A stretch of DNA of 64,000 nucleotides from UBA4417 sp031550085 (GCA_031550085.1 JAVBOY010000018.1:1-64000); one strand, 5' to 3'; shown: positions 26,761 through 36,058, counted from the stretch's first letter. Translations and numbers: made by a program. The notes: generated by a model from the sequence alone, not told the origin.

Positions 26761-28740
26761 TTAGCTTTTGGGTTTCAAGATCAATGTTATTTTATTAAAA
26801 TCTGCTGCTGCATTGACCACGGAAGCAAATTCGGAGTACTTTTCAACCGGAAATTCCACCAGTTTGTAAGCTTCCGAACAGGAAATTACGAGTTGGTTAT
26901 CCATGATTTTATAATCCGAATAAAAATAGGCTTGGACTTGCTTGTCCATTTTCAACTCTGTTTTCATTTTCAGAACATCCGGATTTGAAATTTCGTATCC
27001 TTCGGGAATTTGGAACTTTAGCTCCCGTACATAGATTTTCGCGTTATCGTATACAATGGGTAACGTTCGTTCTTTTTCCCGGTATAATTCGCTTTGCCGT
27101 CCAATCAACATCCCGATGTTAAATGCAATGTTTTCACCCGCACGGCTGATAAATTTGCTTCCGGATAAATGTGCGGTAATTTTTAACGGGTTCATAAACC
27201 AATCCTCGATTTTGTCGTTTTCAATTTTACAATCCACCAATACATTTTCTCCGTCCGTAAGCAACATTTCATCCAGGAATTTTTGCTTTTGTGTTGCATC
27301 TGCATAATAAAAGTAGGATTGATAGTGGGACTCATACCCTGTAAAAGTATGTTCAAGCGTGTAATCCAAGGTTAAACCCTTTAAATCCAGATGTATATCA
27401 GCAACCGTATTGTGGCAACTCTTTTCATAATCGTTTGCCGGGATTTGTTTGTCGTAGGGGACAAATATTCCCACACTTTTTGTAACGACCGTCTTTCGTA
27501 AAAACATACCGTTGTTACCCAAAAAACAAGTATTTATAATGCCCAAACGATTTGTTTTTGAGCTGGGATCCAAGTATTTATCCAGCCCAGGAAAATAGAA
27601 TAAATAATCATCAAAAAAATTATATCCGTCAAAAAATTCATCAAACTGTTTTTCCCGTTTGTCACAAGTCAGCACCAGTTCGAAAGGAATTTCAAAGTAA
27701 TCAAACAGGCCCGCCATTAACCGGACAGAACCCATTCTGTTAAAATACCCCGTCGACAGGATATCCGGGATTTTTGACAAATCCTTTCGTTGGATTCTCT
27801 CCCTTGCCGGCTGAAAATTCACTTTCACATAATTTTCTATCTGCCTGATTTTTTCTTCTTCAGGGGCTTTGTCCGCTACGCTTATTTTTTTTGCAAGGGA
27901 TTTGATCGATTTCTGCTCGCTTTGCTCAAGAGAAATTCCGGTGTATGTATCCGTAGCAATGGAGCTCAAGTTAAAAATCCGTTCTTCCCCTTTTTTGTAA
28001 TTATAGGCAATTGTATATTCAAGTTTTTGTAAATTAGCCTCATAAGATGAGTAAGGTTCTCTCCGTAACGAAGGAACATCGGTTGCACTCAAAAACAGGG
28101 TCCGTTTATCTTTATCCAAATCTGCCGTTTCAAGCATTTTGGGGCAGCGATTGTAAGATTTGGTCAGGAGTTTCAGGTGAAAAGGGGTGATTATCGATGC
28201 CGTAACCTGTTTCCGGGGAATGTCTTCCTGTATGACAATATCTCCGCAAATAGAAAAACCTCCTTTTGTTACCCAATAATATTCAATAATCCCCCCTACC
28301 TCAGCTCCTTCTATAGCCAGGAATTTGTAAGACGGATTGTCCTTGCTTGCTGCAGCCGTTTTTATATCCGCTTTCCCAAGTTCGATTACTTTCCCGTCTT
28401 TACCAATAAAACGAGCCTTAAGTTCCAGTATTTCATGGGAAGCATGCGAAAAAAGACGGATTTTATTATATCGATCCAATGCGTCGCTTTTATTGATTTT
28501 TATTTTTTCATGGTAAACCCTGAATTCTTCGATATGCGTCATGTTGTATTGGTAGGCAACTTCTATCAACTCATTTGATTTCAATACATAAGCCGATACC
28601 GTATCGTACATCGCACCGCTTACTTCCTCGTAGACAGGCGCTCCCCAATCGTAGTTGAGACATTCTATTTTTTGTGCATTTGCAACAAAAGACCAACTGC
28701 ATAAAGCAATTGCAATAAACAGGGTAGATCGATTTTTCAT
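26761..28740 (-). CDS. DUF3857/transglutaminase-like exported protein, catalytic residues apparently lost
   Basis: 659 residues with a signal peptide (residues 1-22, VANAQ). Residues about 45-215 fit DUF3857, about 270-390 the transglutaminase-like fold and about 440-655 a DUF2569/DUF3858-like C-domain. Compared with the neighbour at 28782-30713, the Cys of 'YGDCKAMSNL' is absent ('NRMGSVRLMAGL' here) and the His of 'SNHLVV' is replaced in 'FDDYLFY', while the Asp of 'YLDPS' is kept. It therefore looks like a pseudo-enzyme that may bind rather than cleave or crosslink. Ends 41 bases downstream of the active-looking paralogue in the same direction. Domain borders are estimates. Confidence 0.85.
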   Translation of the reverse strand: MKNRSTLFIAIALCSWSFVANAQKIECLNYDWGAPVYEEVSGAMYDTVSAYVLKSNELIEVAYQYNMTHIEEFRVYHEKIKINKSDALDRYNKIRLFSHASHEILELKARFIGKDGKVIELGKADIKTAAASKDNPSYKFLAIEGAEVGGIIEYYWVTKGGFSICGDIVIQEDIPRKQVTASIITPFHLKLLTKSYNRCPKMLETADLDKDKRTLFLSATDVPSLRREPYSSYEANLQKLEYTIAYNYKKGEERIFNLSSIATDTYTGISLEQSEQKSIKSLAKKISVADKAPEEEKIRQIENYVKVNFQPARERIQRKDLSKIPDILSTGYFNRMGSVRLMAGLFDYFEIPFELVLTCDKREKQFDEFFDGYNFFDDYLFYFPGLDKYLDPSSKTNRLGIINTCFLGNNGMFLRKTVVTKSVGIFVPYDKQIPANDYEKSCHNTVADIHLDLKGLTLDYTLEHTFTGYESHYQSYFYYADATQKQKFLDEMLLTDGENVLVDCKIENDKIEDWFMNPLKITAHLSGSKFISRAGENIAFNIGMLIGRQSELYREKERTLPIVYDNAKIYVRELKFQIPEGYEISNPDVLKMKTELKMDKQVQAYFYSDYKIMDNQLVISCSEAYKLVEFPVEKYSEFASVVNAAADFNKITLILKPKS

Positions 28741-28781
28741 TTTGTTTTTTGGTGTTGTTAGTTTCGTTTTAGATGTTTTTT

Positions 28782-30713
28782 TTATTGTGCTTTCTTAAAA
28801 ACCATGCTTCCCGTTTTAAACTGGCGAATGAGGGCATTCATTTCATTCCACTTTTCATACTCTTTTTTGTCAAGGACAATGAAATCGGTAAGGTAATCCG
28901 CTTTTAGGATTATTTTGTTTCCCTCTTGGGACATTGCAGCATGAAAAGAGAATAAAGGATGCGAAAATGCGATGTCCGGGGGCAAAGAAGCAATTTCATA
29001 GCCTTTAGGGATTGCAATCGTTAGGTCCCAAGCCAATTTTTGTTTGTGTTCCATTTCAAATGCATATTCCCGCTTTGCCACATCAATGTACGTTACTTCC
29101 AAATGGTGCAAGTACGGATTTACATACAATTCGTCCTTGGTTTTCAACACATAGTTTTCGATCGTATAGTTATACCAAAGCGAGAGCGTATCGTCAACAT
29201 TGTAGATATTGCTGTGGGTAAAAAAACTAACATTCGATTTGGGTTGCCCATCTTCCGCTAATTCTGTAGAAAGGATTTTCCGTTTTTCGGCATCCGTTTT
29301 CGATGCAAACAGGTAGGCATACTTGCTTTTTTCGCTACCCATCAAGGCCAGTTTTGTCTTTGCCTGTAAAGCAGTCCCGGAGAATTCAACTTCGGTTTTT
29401 TCAGTTGTTTCCACTGCTTTGTAAGGTATTTCAATGATTTTGTAGTTGTTCGAATCGATGCTAACCAAACATTCTTTCCCTTGTATAAAATTTGTAGCAA
29501 ACGCGATGCTTTGGAATTCGGCTGTGGCATCCAAAATATAAGGAGTATCATTTTTATCGAAATAGCACACGACCAAATGGTTGGAGATGTCTGCCGGTAT
29601 TTCTGAAAATTTATACGGTAAATCGTCGGTGCCCACAAAAGTCAAATAGGACGTTATACCGGCCTTTTGAAGCATGCTACAAACCAAATTTGACATGGCT
29701 TTACAGTCACCATAGCGTTTTTGAAATACCTGGGCGGCATCCATCGGAACTACTCCTTTGTTGCCATCGGTAAAAGCAATGTACTTGATGTTTTGCTGTA
29801 CCCAATTGTATATTTTTTTGACTTTGTCAAATTCCGTTGGAGTGTCTTTCACGAGCGAATCAACAAACAGTTTGATCTTCGTCTGGTCTTCTTTGTTAAC
29901 ATTACAGGCCAGGCTTCGATAATATTTGTTTAAATAATCCAGGTTCGGCAACACAGGGATGGGTTTGCCGTTACTTTTCTGTTTGTATTGGTCAATGCGT
30001 AACACAAAATGTGGCCGGTAAGCCAAATACGTAGTTACATTCTTTTCAGGGATCAATTTCGGAATGTCGTTCATCCACATTTTTAACGTGGTTGTTTTGC
30101 CGTCGTTTTCAACTGGCCGGTGCAACTGGCCGGGTAAAATGGCTACTTCATTAAAGGCCAGATCAATCCGACTATCATAATTGATTTCAATTTCCGATTT
30201 TTCAACGGAGATACTTTTTGCAAAAAAGAGGCGGGGCAAAAAGTAAAAGGAATTCAGTTCAAATCTGGCTTTGTAAATGATTTTCGTCCCTTTAACCACT
30301 TCGGGAAAAACAAAATTGCACTGTTTTCCATCATCGTAAAAGACATCTGTCGAAAGATCAACCGAATGCGAGAATTTTTTTACCGGCACTTTTTTGTATG
30401 AATTTCCATCCGGAATAAGCGAGTATGCCTCGATGGCTGTCAACTCGTAGTGGCCCGGCGTGTAAGGGACACGTTCTTGGGCATAGGATGACGCAAAGTC
30501 AGCCAATATTATTTTTTCAGAATAGGTCTCGATTGTCGTTGCCGGCTTCCCATGTTTGAGCTTTATGGTAACCGTTTGTTTTTGAGAAACCTGCACCACA
30601 TTTTCGCCCGGATATTTTTGTAAATAGTACTGCAACTCCTCGCCCGGTTGCGCCTGTAATGAAAGTATTCCCAATACCAGTAGAGCAAGGAAGGTAACCC
30701 GCGATTTCGTCAT
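28782..30713 (-). CDS. DUF3857 and transglutaminase-like domain exported protein
   Basis: 643 residues from the ATG at 30713. The open frame extends to 30839, but the start at 30713 gives a clean signal peptide (MTKSRVTFLALLVLG, LQAQ) and lies 19 bases after a promoter box. Residues about 35-210 are DUF3857, about 255-380 a transglutaminase-like cysteine-peptidase fold with the full triad: Cys in 'RYGDCKAMSNL' near 320, His in 'SNHLVV' near 365 and Asp in 'YILDAT' near 380. Proteins of this type in Bacteroidota are periplasmic or surface; the substrate is unknown. Likely first gene of a two-gene unit with the degenerate paralogue. Confidence 0.9.
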   Translation of the reverse strand: MTKSRVTFLALLVLGILSLQAQPGEELQYYLQKYPGENVVQVSQKQTVTIKLKHGKPATTIETYSEKIILADFASSYAQERVPYTPGHYELTAIEAYSLIPDGNSYKKVPVKKFSHSVDLSTDVFYDDGKQCNFVFPEVVKGTKIIYKARFELNSFYFLPRLFFAKSISVEKSEIEINYDSRIDLAFNEVAILPGQLHRPVENDGKTTTLKMWMNDIPKLIPEKNVTTYLAYRPHFVLRIDQYKQKSNGKPIPVLPNLDYLNKYYRSLACNVNKEDQTKIKLFVDSLVKDTPTEFDKVKKIYNWVQQNIKYIAFTDGNKGVVPMDAAQVFQKRYGDCKAMSNLVCSMLQKAGITSYLTFVGTDDLPYKFSEIPADISNHLVVCYFDKNDTPYILDATAEFQSIAFATNFIQGKECLVSIDSNNYKIIEIPYKAVETTEKTEVEFSGTALQAKTKLALMGSEKSKYAYLFASKTDAEKRKILSTELAEDGQPKSNVSFFTHSNIYNVDDTLSLWYNYTIENYVLKTKDELYVNPYLHHLEVTYIDVAKREYAFEMEHKQKLAWDLTIAIPKGYEIASLPPDIAFSHPLFSFHAAMSQEGNKIILKADYLTDFIVLDKKEYEKWNEMNALIRQFKTGSMVFKKAQ

Positions 30714-30732
30714 TGTTTGTAAAATTTGCGAA

Positions 30733-30740
30733 CAAATGTA
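30733..30740 (-). promoter_or_regulatory. -7 box (TACATTTG) for the DUF3857 pair
   Basis: Perfect TAnnTTTG on the minus strand, 19 bases before the ATG at 30713. It falls inside the longer open frame, which argues against the upstream start at 30839. Confidence 0.5.
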
Positions 30741-30838
30741 TGTTAATTTTATTAAAAAAATGAAATTTATCAAAAAACGTTTGAAGTATTCATCGTAAAG
30801 CAATTTTTGACAAATGTCATCCAAAATTTTCTTTTTCA

Positions 30839-30847
30839 TACTTTTGC
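30839..30847 (+). promoter_or_regulatory. -7 box (TACTTTTGC) for the TPR membrane protein gene
   Basis: Perfect TAnnTTTGC on the plus strand, 22 bases before the ATG at 30870. Confidence 0.5.
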
Positions 30848-30869
30848 TATTGTTTTAGACTTTGCGATT

Positions 30870-32843
30870 ATGTCAAAAAAGGTAGCTCCCAAGCAATTAC
30901 AGCCAACAACGAACAAACTTGATTTGTACTTCAAAATCATTCTGCTGGTTTTTGCGTTTGTTTTGTACGGTAACACGCTGAAAAACAAGTATTCTCTCGA
31001 TGACTTATATGTTACCTGCAAAAACGAGCAAGTGCGTGGAGGAATTAAAGCGCTGCCCGAAATCTTTGCATCCCGCTACGTTTCCATAAACGACGACAGC
31101 AATAATGTTTCTGAATTTGGTTACCGGCCTGTTACCAAAGCTTCCTTTGCCATTGAATATGCCTTTTTTAAAGAAAATCCGGGAGTAAGCCATTTTTTCA
31201 ACGTATTGCTTTATGCTTTAAGCTTACTTCTTCTGTACAATTTACTGCGCCGTTGGCTTAAAAATTATTCGCCCTGGTTTGTTTTTTTGATTGTGGCGCT
31301 GTTTGCCGCACATCCCATACATACCGAAGTGGTGGCAAGCCTCAAAAACCGGGAAGAAATTTTTGCTTTCTTTTTCGGGATTTTGAGCCTGTCAGCCTTT
31401 CACAAATCCACCGAAAAAAATGCCGTTACATGGACTGTCCTTGGAATCTCGTTTTTGATTTTAAGTTTGATCAGCAAATTTAGTTTTATCACATTTATCG
31501 TGATTTTACCGCTTTCCTTGTATTTCTTTTCTGGGGCAAAACCTTCCCGCATTCTAGCCCTCTCGGCCATCGTCGTTGGGGTTTATCTGATTGGATTTTT
31601 AATCTTTAAATACAATTTACCGCCATCCGCACGAACGCCTGTTTTTTACGACACGCCGCTTAAGTTTGTCGACAGCATTTGGGTCCGCTGGGGAACGGCG
31701 TTTTATGCCCTGCTTTATTACTTGAAATTGTTGCTTCTACCCCACCCTCTTGGGTTTTATTATGGTTACAACATGATTCCGCTGGTGAATTTCAGTAATT
31801 TGTGGGTTATTTTGTCGGTAATCATCCATTTGGCACTTCTGGTGTTTGCCCTTTTAAAGTTGAAAGAAAAACAAGTTTTGTCATTCGCCATTTTATTTTA
31901 TTTGCTCGCGATTTCCGCATTCTCCGGATTTTTAGGGAACCCGCCGGGTATTATTGCCGAACGCTTTTTGTACATTCCGTCGTTGGGATTTTGTATCGTC
32001 CTTGCTTGGGTTTTATTCCGGATTTTAAAAACCGATGGTTCCAAAACCGTTTCCACCAACCAAGGATTGCGTGTGCTGGCAGTTGGTTTGCTTATCTTGA
32101 TTCCCTATTCGGTAAAAACCATTGCACGCAATGCAGATTGGAAAACGGAACTGACCCTTTTTGAGGCAGATATCGATTATTTATCCCAATCGGCAAAAGC
32201 ACATAAAATTTATGCTAACGAATTGCAAAACCGCCTGATTGCAAACATGCGCGGGGGAGCCGACAAAAGCATTTTGGAAAAAGATGCTGAAAAAATTGTC
32301 ACCCAACTGGAAGAAGCCATCAAAATTTACCCGGATTACCAACAGGCATGGAATGCTTTGGGACGAATTCATTTGATGTTTTACCAAGATTATGACAAAT
32401 CCATTGAATGTTATCAAAAAATGCTGCAACTGACACCTAACGATTTGGCTTCACAAACCAATTTGGGTTACGCTTACCAGCAAAAAGGAGATTTTGCAGA
32501 TGCCATCCGTTATTATCTGCCTATACTCAAGGCCGACAGTTTGAATGTGCAATTGGCTTCCAATCTTTCGGTCTGTTACAACAAAATCGACAAATTGGAT
32601 TCCGCAGTGTGGGTGAATCAAAAAATAATTGAAAAAAATCCCTCATTGGAGCTTCCTTACTCGAATATCGTGAGTTTTTATTTTTCAAAAAACGATACCA
32701 TAAATGCTTTGCCCTGGTTGGAAAAATACGCCGACATTGCGCCCGACAACAAAAAATTCAATGGTTTTCTGTATCGCTATTTCTCCATACACGGACAAGC
32801 GGACAAAGCCGGAAAGTATCAAAGCCGGATTTCTCAAAATTAA
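30870..32843 (+). CDS. TMTC-like polytopic membrane protein with C-terminal TPR repeats
   Basis: 657 residues from the ATG at 30870 (the frame is open to 30807, upstream of the promoter box). Residues about 18-440 contain around eleven membrane helices with 'YSLDDLYV' after the first helix and 'HPIHTEVVASLKNREE' near 145, the pattern of the GT-C fold (TMTC and related O-mannosyltransferases), where the acidic pair after helix 1 is catalytic. Residues about 480-650 hold four to five TPR units ('AWNALGRIHLMFYQDYDKSIECYQKML', then 'QTNLGYAYQQKGDFADAIRYY'). Predicted to transfer a sugar from a lipid carrier to protein, by analogy only. The acyl-CoA synthetase gene follows after 6 bases. Confidence 0.8.
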   Translation: MSKKVAPKQLQPTTNKLDLYFKIILLVFAFVLYGNTLKNKYSLDDLYVTCKNEQVRGGIKALPEIFASRYVSINDDSNNVSEFGYRPVTKASFAIEYAFFKENPGVSHFFNVLLYALSLLLLYNLLRRWLKNYSPWFVFLIVALFAAHPIHTEVVASLKNREEIFAFFFGILSLSAFHKSTEKNAVTWTVLGISFLILSLISKFSFITFIVILPLSLYFFSGAKPSRILALSAIVVGVYLIGFLIFKYNLPPSARTPVFYDTPLKFVDSIWVRWGTAFYALLYYLKLLLLPHPLGFYYGYNMIPLVNFSNLWVILSVIIHLALLVFALLKLKEKQVLSFAILFYLLAISAFSGFLGNPPGIIAERFLYIPSLGFCIVLAWVLFRILKTDGSKTVSTNQGLRVLAVGLLILIPYSVKTIARNADWKTELTLFEADIDYLSQSAKAHKIYANELQNRLIANMRGGADKSILEKDAEKIVTQLEEAIKIYPDYQQAWNALGRIHLMFYQDYDKSIECYQKMLQLTPNDLASQTNLGYAYQQKGDFADAIRYYLPILKADSLNVQLASNLSVCYNKIDKLDSAVWVNQKIIEKNPSLELPYSNIVSFYFSKNDTINALPWLEKYADIAPDNKKFNGFLYRYFSIHGQADKAGKYQSRISQN

Positions 32844-32849
32844 GCCTTT

Positions 32850-34481
32850 ATGGAAACCGCTTTGCCACCCCTTGATCGTATTTTCGATTTATTGCCTTAT
32901 CTCAAATCAAGGTTTGGAAACAGCCTTGTGTTTGCTCACAAGTACAAAGGCGAATGGTTGAAATGCAGCCTCGACAACTATATCGAAATGGTTGACAAGG
33001 TCAGTTTGGCCTTGTTAGCGCTGAATGTTCAAAAAGGGGATGCCATTATCAATATTTCGGGAAACAGTTCTGAATTTAACTACGTGGATATGGGGCTGTT
33101 GCAAACGGGCGCCGTGCATGTACCGCTTTCCATAACCATCGACGAAACAAAACTGCACAAAATTGTGGAGCAAACCCAGGCTCGTGTGTTTTTTGTATCG
33201 AAAAACCTGAGTTATCAGAAAGTAAAACGGTTGCAGGTTCAATTCCCTTTTATCAAGCATATCATCACCTATGAAAAGCTTCGCGAGGGTTTGTGCTTCC
33301 GGGATTTTATCGAAACGGCCGATTTTAAAAACTATCCCCTTTTACAAGAGCGAAAATCGGCTGTAAGTTCCGGCGACCTCTCGTCAATTATTTATATTTC
33401 AGGAAATTCGGAAAACATTAAAGGGGTTGCACAAACACATGGCGGCAGTGTTTCCAATTTAAAAATGGCTGCCGATGCGGTCCGCTATCCGGCCAGTATG
33501 CGTTGTCTGAGTTTGCTGCCACTTTCACATAGTTTCGGCCGGACGATCAACTATATGTTGCAATACTTGGGTGTTGCAATTTATTACAACGACAGTTCGC
33601 TGAACTTATTGGAAAATTTTCAGCAAATCCGGCCGGGCGTTACGCATTTGGTTCCGCTGCTTGCCCAGCGAATTGAAAATCTGTTGATTCAAAAAACAAA
33701 AGACGCATCAACGTTTAACCGGCACTTTGTGGATTGGGCGGTACGCCTGGGAAAATCGGTTGATGCCGGCAAGCCCAAAAATGGGATTTTGCGTTTAAAA
33801 CTTGCCTTCGCCGATCGTTTTGTTTTTTCAAAATGGCGGAAACTATTGGGTGGACAAATCGACAATCTGGTTTGCGGCGGCGCTTCATTAAAACAAGAAA
33901 CGTACAATTTGTTTGCGGCAGTAAAAATCGCTTTGTACGATGGGTATGGACTCACCGAAGCCGGGCCGATTGTTTCCTGTAATTCAAATTTTGGCGCCAA
34001 ACCCTATACCTGCGGAAAACCATTAAAAGGGATTAAATTACAAATTGCCGCTGATGGCGAAATTTTGGTAAAAAGTCCGGGTTTGATGTGGGGATATTAT
34101 AAAAACGAAGAAGAAACCGGTAAAACAATCGTAAATGGCTGGTTGCATACCGGCGACTTGGGAAGCATCGATTCCGAAGGATTTTTAAAAATTACGGGAA
34201 CGAAAAAAGAAATTTTCAAATTATCGAACGGCTTGTACGTAAATCCGGTAGAAATAGCGGCGGAACTGGAAAAATCGGAATACATCCGGCAAGCTTTGAT
34301 TGCAGGAAGAAATGAAGATTTTTTGTCGGCATTGATTATTCCTGTAAATCCGGAATTACCGAATATCCATTCTCTTATCGATGCTGAAATTGAAAATTAC
34401 AATTCGGTGCATTCGTTTTCAAACCAAATTCAAAAACACCAAATCGTTGATTCGCTAAACGATACTAATCCGGAGCTTTAG
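32850..34481 (+). CDS. Acyl-CoA synthetase-like AMP-binding protein, atypical and short
   Basis: 543 residues, ANL superfamily, closest to long-chain acyl-CoA synthetases. 'YGLTEAGPIVSCN' near 371 and 'GWLHTGDLGSIDSEGFLKITGTKKEIFKLSNG' (A7-A8, near 430-460) are conserved. Two departures: the phosphate-binding loop normally like SGTTGxPKG reads 'SGNSENIKGVAQTH' near 187, and the protein ends ('DTNPEL') before the A10 segment that carries the catalytic Lys, so it is 50-70 residues short. It could be inactive for adenylation or act as a binding or regulatory variant. Separated by 6 bases from the TMTC-like gene, so probably co-transcribed. The final stop is in unambiguous sequence. Confidence 0.82.
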   Translation: METALPPLDRIFDLLPYLKSRFGNSLVFAHKYKGEWLKCSLDNYIEMVDKVSLALLALNVQKGDAIINISGNSSEFNYVDMGLLQTGAVHVPLSITIDETKLHKIVEQTQARVFFVSKNLSYQKVKRLQVQFPFIKHIITYEKLREGLCFRDFIETADFKNYPLLQERKSAVSSGDLSSIIYISGNSENIKGVAQTHGGSVSNLKMAADAVRYPASMRCLSLLPLSHSFGRTINYMLQYLGVAIYYNDSSLNLLENFQQIRPGVTHLVPLLAQRIENLLIQKTKDASTFNRHFVDWAVRLGKSVDAGKPKNGILRLKLAFADRFVFSKWRKLLGGQIDNLVCGGASLKQETYNLFAAVKIALYDGYGLTEAGPIVSCNSNFGAKPYTCGKPLKGIKLQIAADGEILVKSPGLMWGYYKNEEETGKTIVNGWLHTGDLGSIDSEGFLKITGTKKEIFKLSNGLYVNPVEIAAELEKSEYIRQALIAGRNEDFLSALIIPVNPELPNIHSLIDAEIENYNSVHSFSNQIQKHQIVDSLNDTNPEL

Positions 34482-34498
34482 CAGAAATTTTCCGGGTT

Positions 34499-35731
34499 TT
34501 ATTTCAGATTTCCTAAAATCAGGTCGGTTGCACCGGTCCGGCTTTCGACATAGTTTTTGCAAATTCCGGAAGTTTGTTGCAACAGCAATTGATCGGAAAG
34601 CAACCGATCAAAAATCGTTTTTAGTTCTTCAAAATTTTGAACGGAAAAAGCGCCTTTTTGATTGATTAATTCGACGGCCTCGTTGAATTTTTGATAGTTG
34701 GGCCCAAAAACGACGGGCAATCCAAAGGTGGCTGCTTCCAAAATATTGTGGATTCCCACGCCAAATCCTCCCCCGATGTAAGCCAACGAGCCGTATTGAT
34801 ACAAATGCATCAGGATTCCGATACAATCCACAATGATGACATCGAATTGGTTGATATTCGAATTTTTGATTTCCGAATACAGAACCGCTTTTTTGCCGAA
34901 ACCGGTTTTCAACTTTTCGATGTGGTTTTTCCCGATTTCATGGGGAGCTACAATCCATTTAAATGTATTGTCCTTTTCAAGAAAATATTCGACCAGTAGT
35001 TGTTCGTCGGGCTCCCAAGTGCTTCCGGCAACGATGACCGGTTTGCCATCAAAAAAAGGTTCTAATTCGGGAAATTTTTTCGCAGCGTGGGTTACCTGCG
35101 CCACCCGGTCAAACCGGGTATCTCCGGCAACAAGCACATTTTCAATTCCAACAGATTGCAACAATTGCTGTGAGGCTTGATTTTGAACAAAAATATGATC
35201 AAACCGCTTCAAAATGTTTCGGCTCCACGATCCGTACCCTTTGAAAAAATGCTGGTCCGGACGGAAAATGGCGGAAAAGATATACAGCGGAATTTGCCGT
35301 TTCTGGATTTCCTGCAGGTAATTGAACCAAAATTCATACTTCACAAAAAATACCATTTGCGGTTTCAGCAAATCTAAAAATTGCCGGACATTGTGTTTGG
35401 TATCCTGGGGCAAATAAAATACGGCATTGACCTCGGCATAACTTTTCCGGATTTCGTACCCCGAAGGGCTCCAAAAGGTCAAAACAATCCGGTAATCCGG
35501 ATTTTGTTGTTTGAATTTTTCAATAACCGGACGTCCTTGTTCAAATTCACCCAGCGAAGCACAATGAAACCAAGCTAAATATCCTCCTGTTTTTTGCAAT
35601 TTAAAGGCCTCTATTTGATCGAAAACGGTTTTTTGCCCCCTAGCCCACTTTTTTGCTTTGGGATTAAACAGCGCCGCGATTCGAACAAAAAAACCATACA
35701 GCCAAATTCCAAACGAATAGAGTACTTGCAT
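34499..35731 (-). CDS. kdtA: 3-deoxy-D-manno-octulosonic acid (Kdo) transferase
   Basis: 410 residues from the ATG at 35731 (a TTG at 35746 is in frame). Adds Kdo to lipid A precursor at the inner membrane. An N-terminal membrane anchor ('FGIWLYGFFVRIAALF') is followed by 'WFHCASLGEFEQGRPVIE' near 60, which carries the family's essential Glu and Ser region, and the GT-B C-terminal domain with 'VIVAGSTWEPDEQLL', 'YIGGGFGVGIHNILEAATFGLPVVFGP' near 320. Length is normal. Its leader contains the 82 bp element shared with prfB. No other lipid A gene in the window. Confidence 0.95.
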   Translation of the reverse strand: MQVLYSFGIWLYGFFVRIAALFNPKAKKWARGQKTVFDQIEAFKLQKTGGYLAWFHCASLGEFEQGRPVIEKFKQQNPDYRIVLTFWSPSGYEIRKSYAEVNAVFYLPQDTKHNVRQFLDLLKPQMVFFVKYEFWFNYLQEIQKRQIPLYIFSAIFRPDQHFFKGYGSWSRNILKRFDHIFVQNQASQQLLQSVGIENVLVAGDTRFDRVAQVTHAAKKFPELEPFFDGKPVIVAGSTWEPDEQLLVEYFLEKDNTFKWIVAPHEIGKNHIEKLKTGFGKKAVLYSEIKNSNINQFDVIIVDCIGILMHLYQYGSLAYIGGGFGVGIHNILEAATFGLPVVFGPNYQKFNEAVELINQKGAFSVQNFEELKTIFDRLLSDQLLLQQTSGICKNYVESRTGATDLILGNLK

Positions 35732-35766
35732 AAGGGAAGGGTACAAGGTGAAAGGTTAAGGGTTTG

Positions 35767-35810
35767 TTTGTTGAACTGTTGAATCGTTGAGTTGTTGAAC
35801 TGTTAACTGT
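35767..35810. repeat. GTTGAA/TTCAAC short repeats before kdtA
   Basis: Several GTTGAA-type units, including GTTGAGTTGTTGAA at 35786-35799, which is the reverse complement of TTCAACAACTCAAC at 17648-17661 in the prfB leader. Confidence 0.75.
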
Positions 35811-35860
35811 TTATTGGGGGAAATGATTGTTATGTTGGGTTTGCATCGATCAGCGAATTA

Positions 35861-35942
35861 AATCTAATAATATTCTATTTTGATCGCATAGCGTGTTTAA
35901 GTGAGATGTGAAGGGTGAAATGGGCTAAGGGTTCAAGGTGAA
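35861..35942 (-). repeat. 82 bp dispersed element, copy B (kdtA leader)
   Basis: Reverse complement of 17475-17556 with two mismatches; 60 bases (35883-35942) are identical. In the direction of kdtA transcription the order is 82 bp element, TTCAAC repeats, start codon, the same as for prfB. Confidence 0.93.
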
Positions 35943-36030
35943 CGGTACAAAGTAAAGGGTAAACTTATTAAGAAATTACACTGAGTTCCGCTGAGATTTT
36001 CTGTCAACTTGTTAACCGAACGACACCCCC

Positions 36031-36058
36031 GCCCTTTGGGCACCCCCGCAAGCGGGGG
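36031..36058. repeat. Two tandem GC-rich hairpins
   Basis: GCCC-TTT-GGGC (36031-36041) followed by CCCCCGC-AA-GCGGGGG (36043-36058) in an otherwise AT-rich stretch. No T-run follows the second arm. It resembles mobile short repeats rather than a terminator. Confidence 0.6.

Noticed and set aside
30807..30869. Upstream extension of the TMTC-like gene
   Set aside because: Covers the promoter box at 30839-30847; the ATG at 30870 gives a normal cytoplasmic N-terminus.
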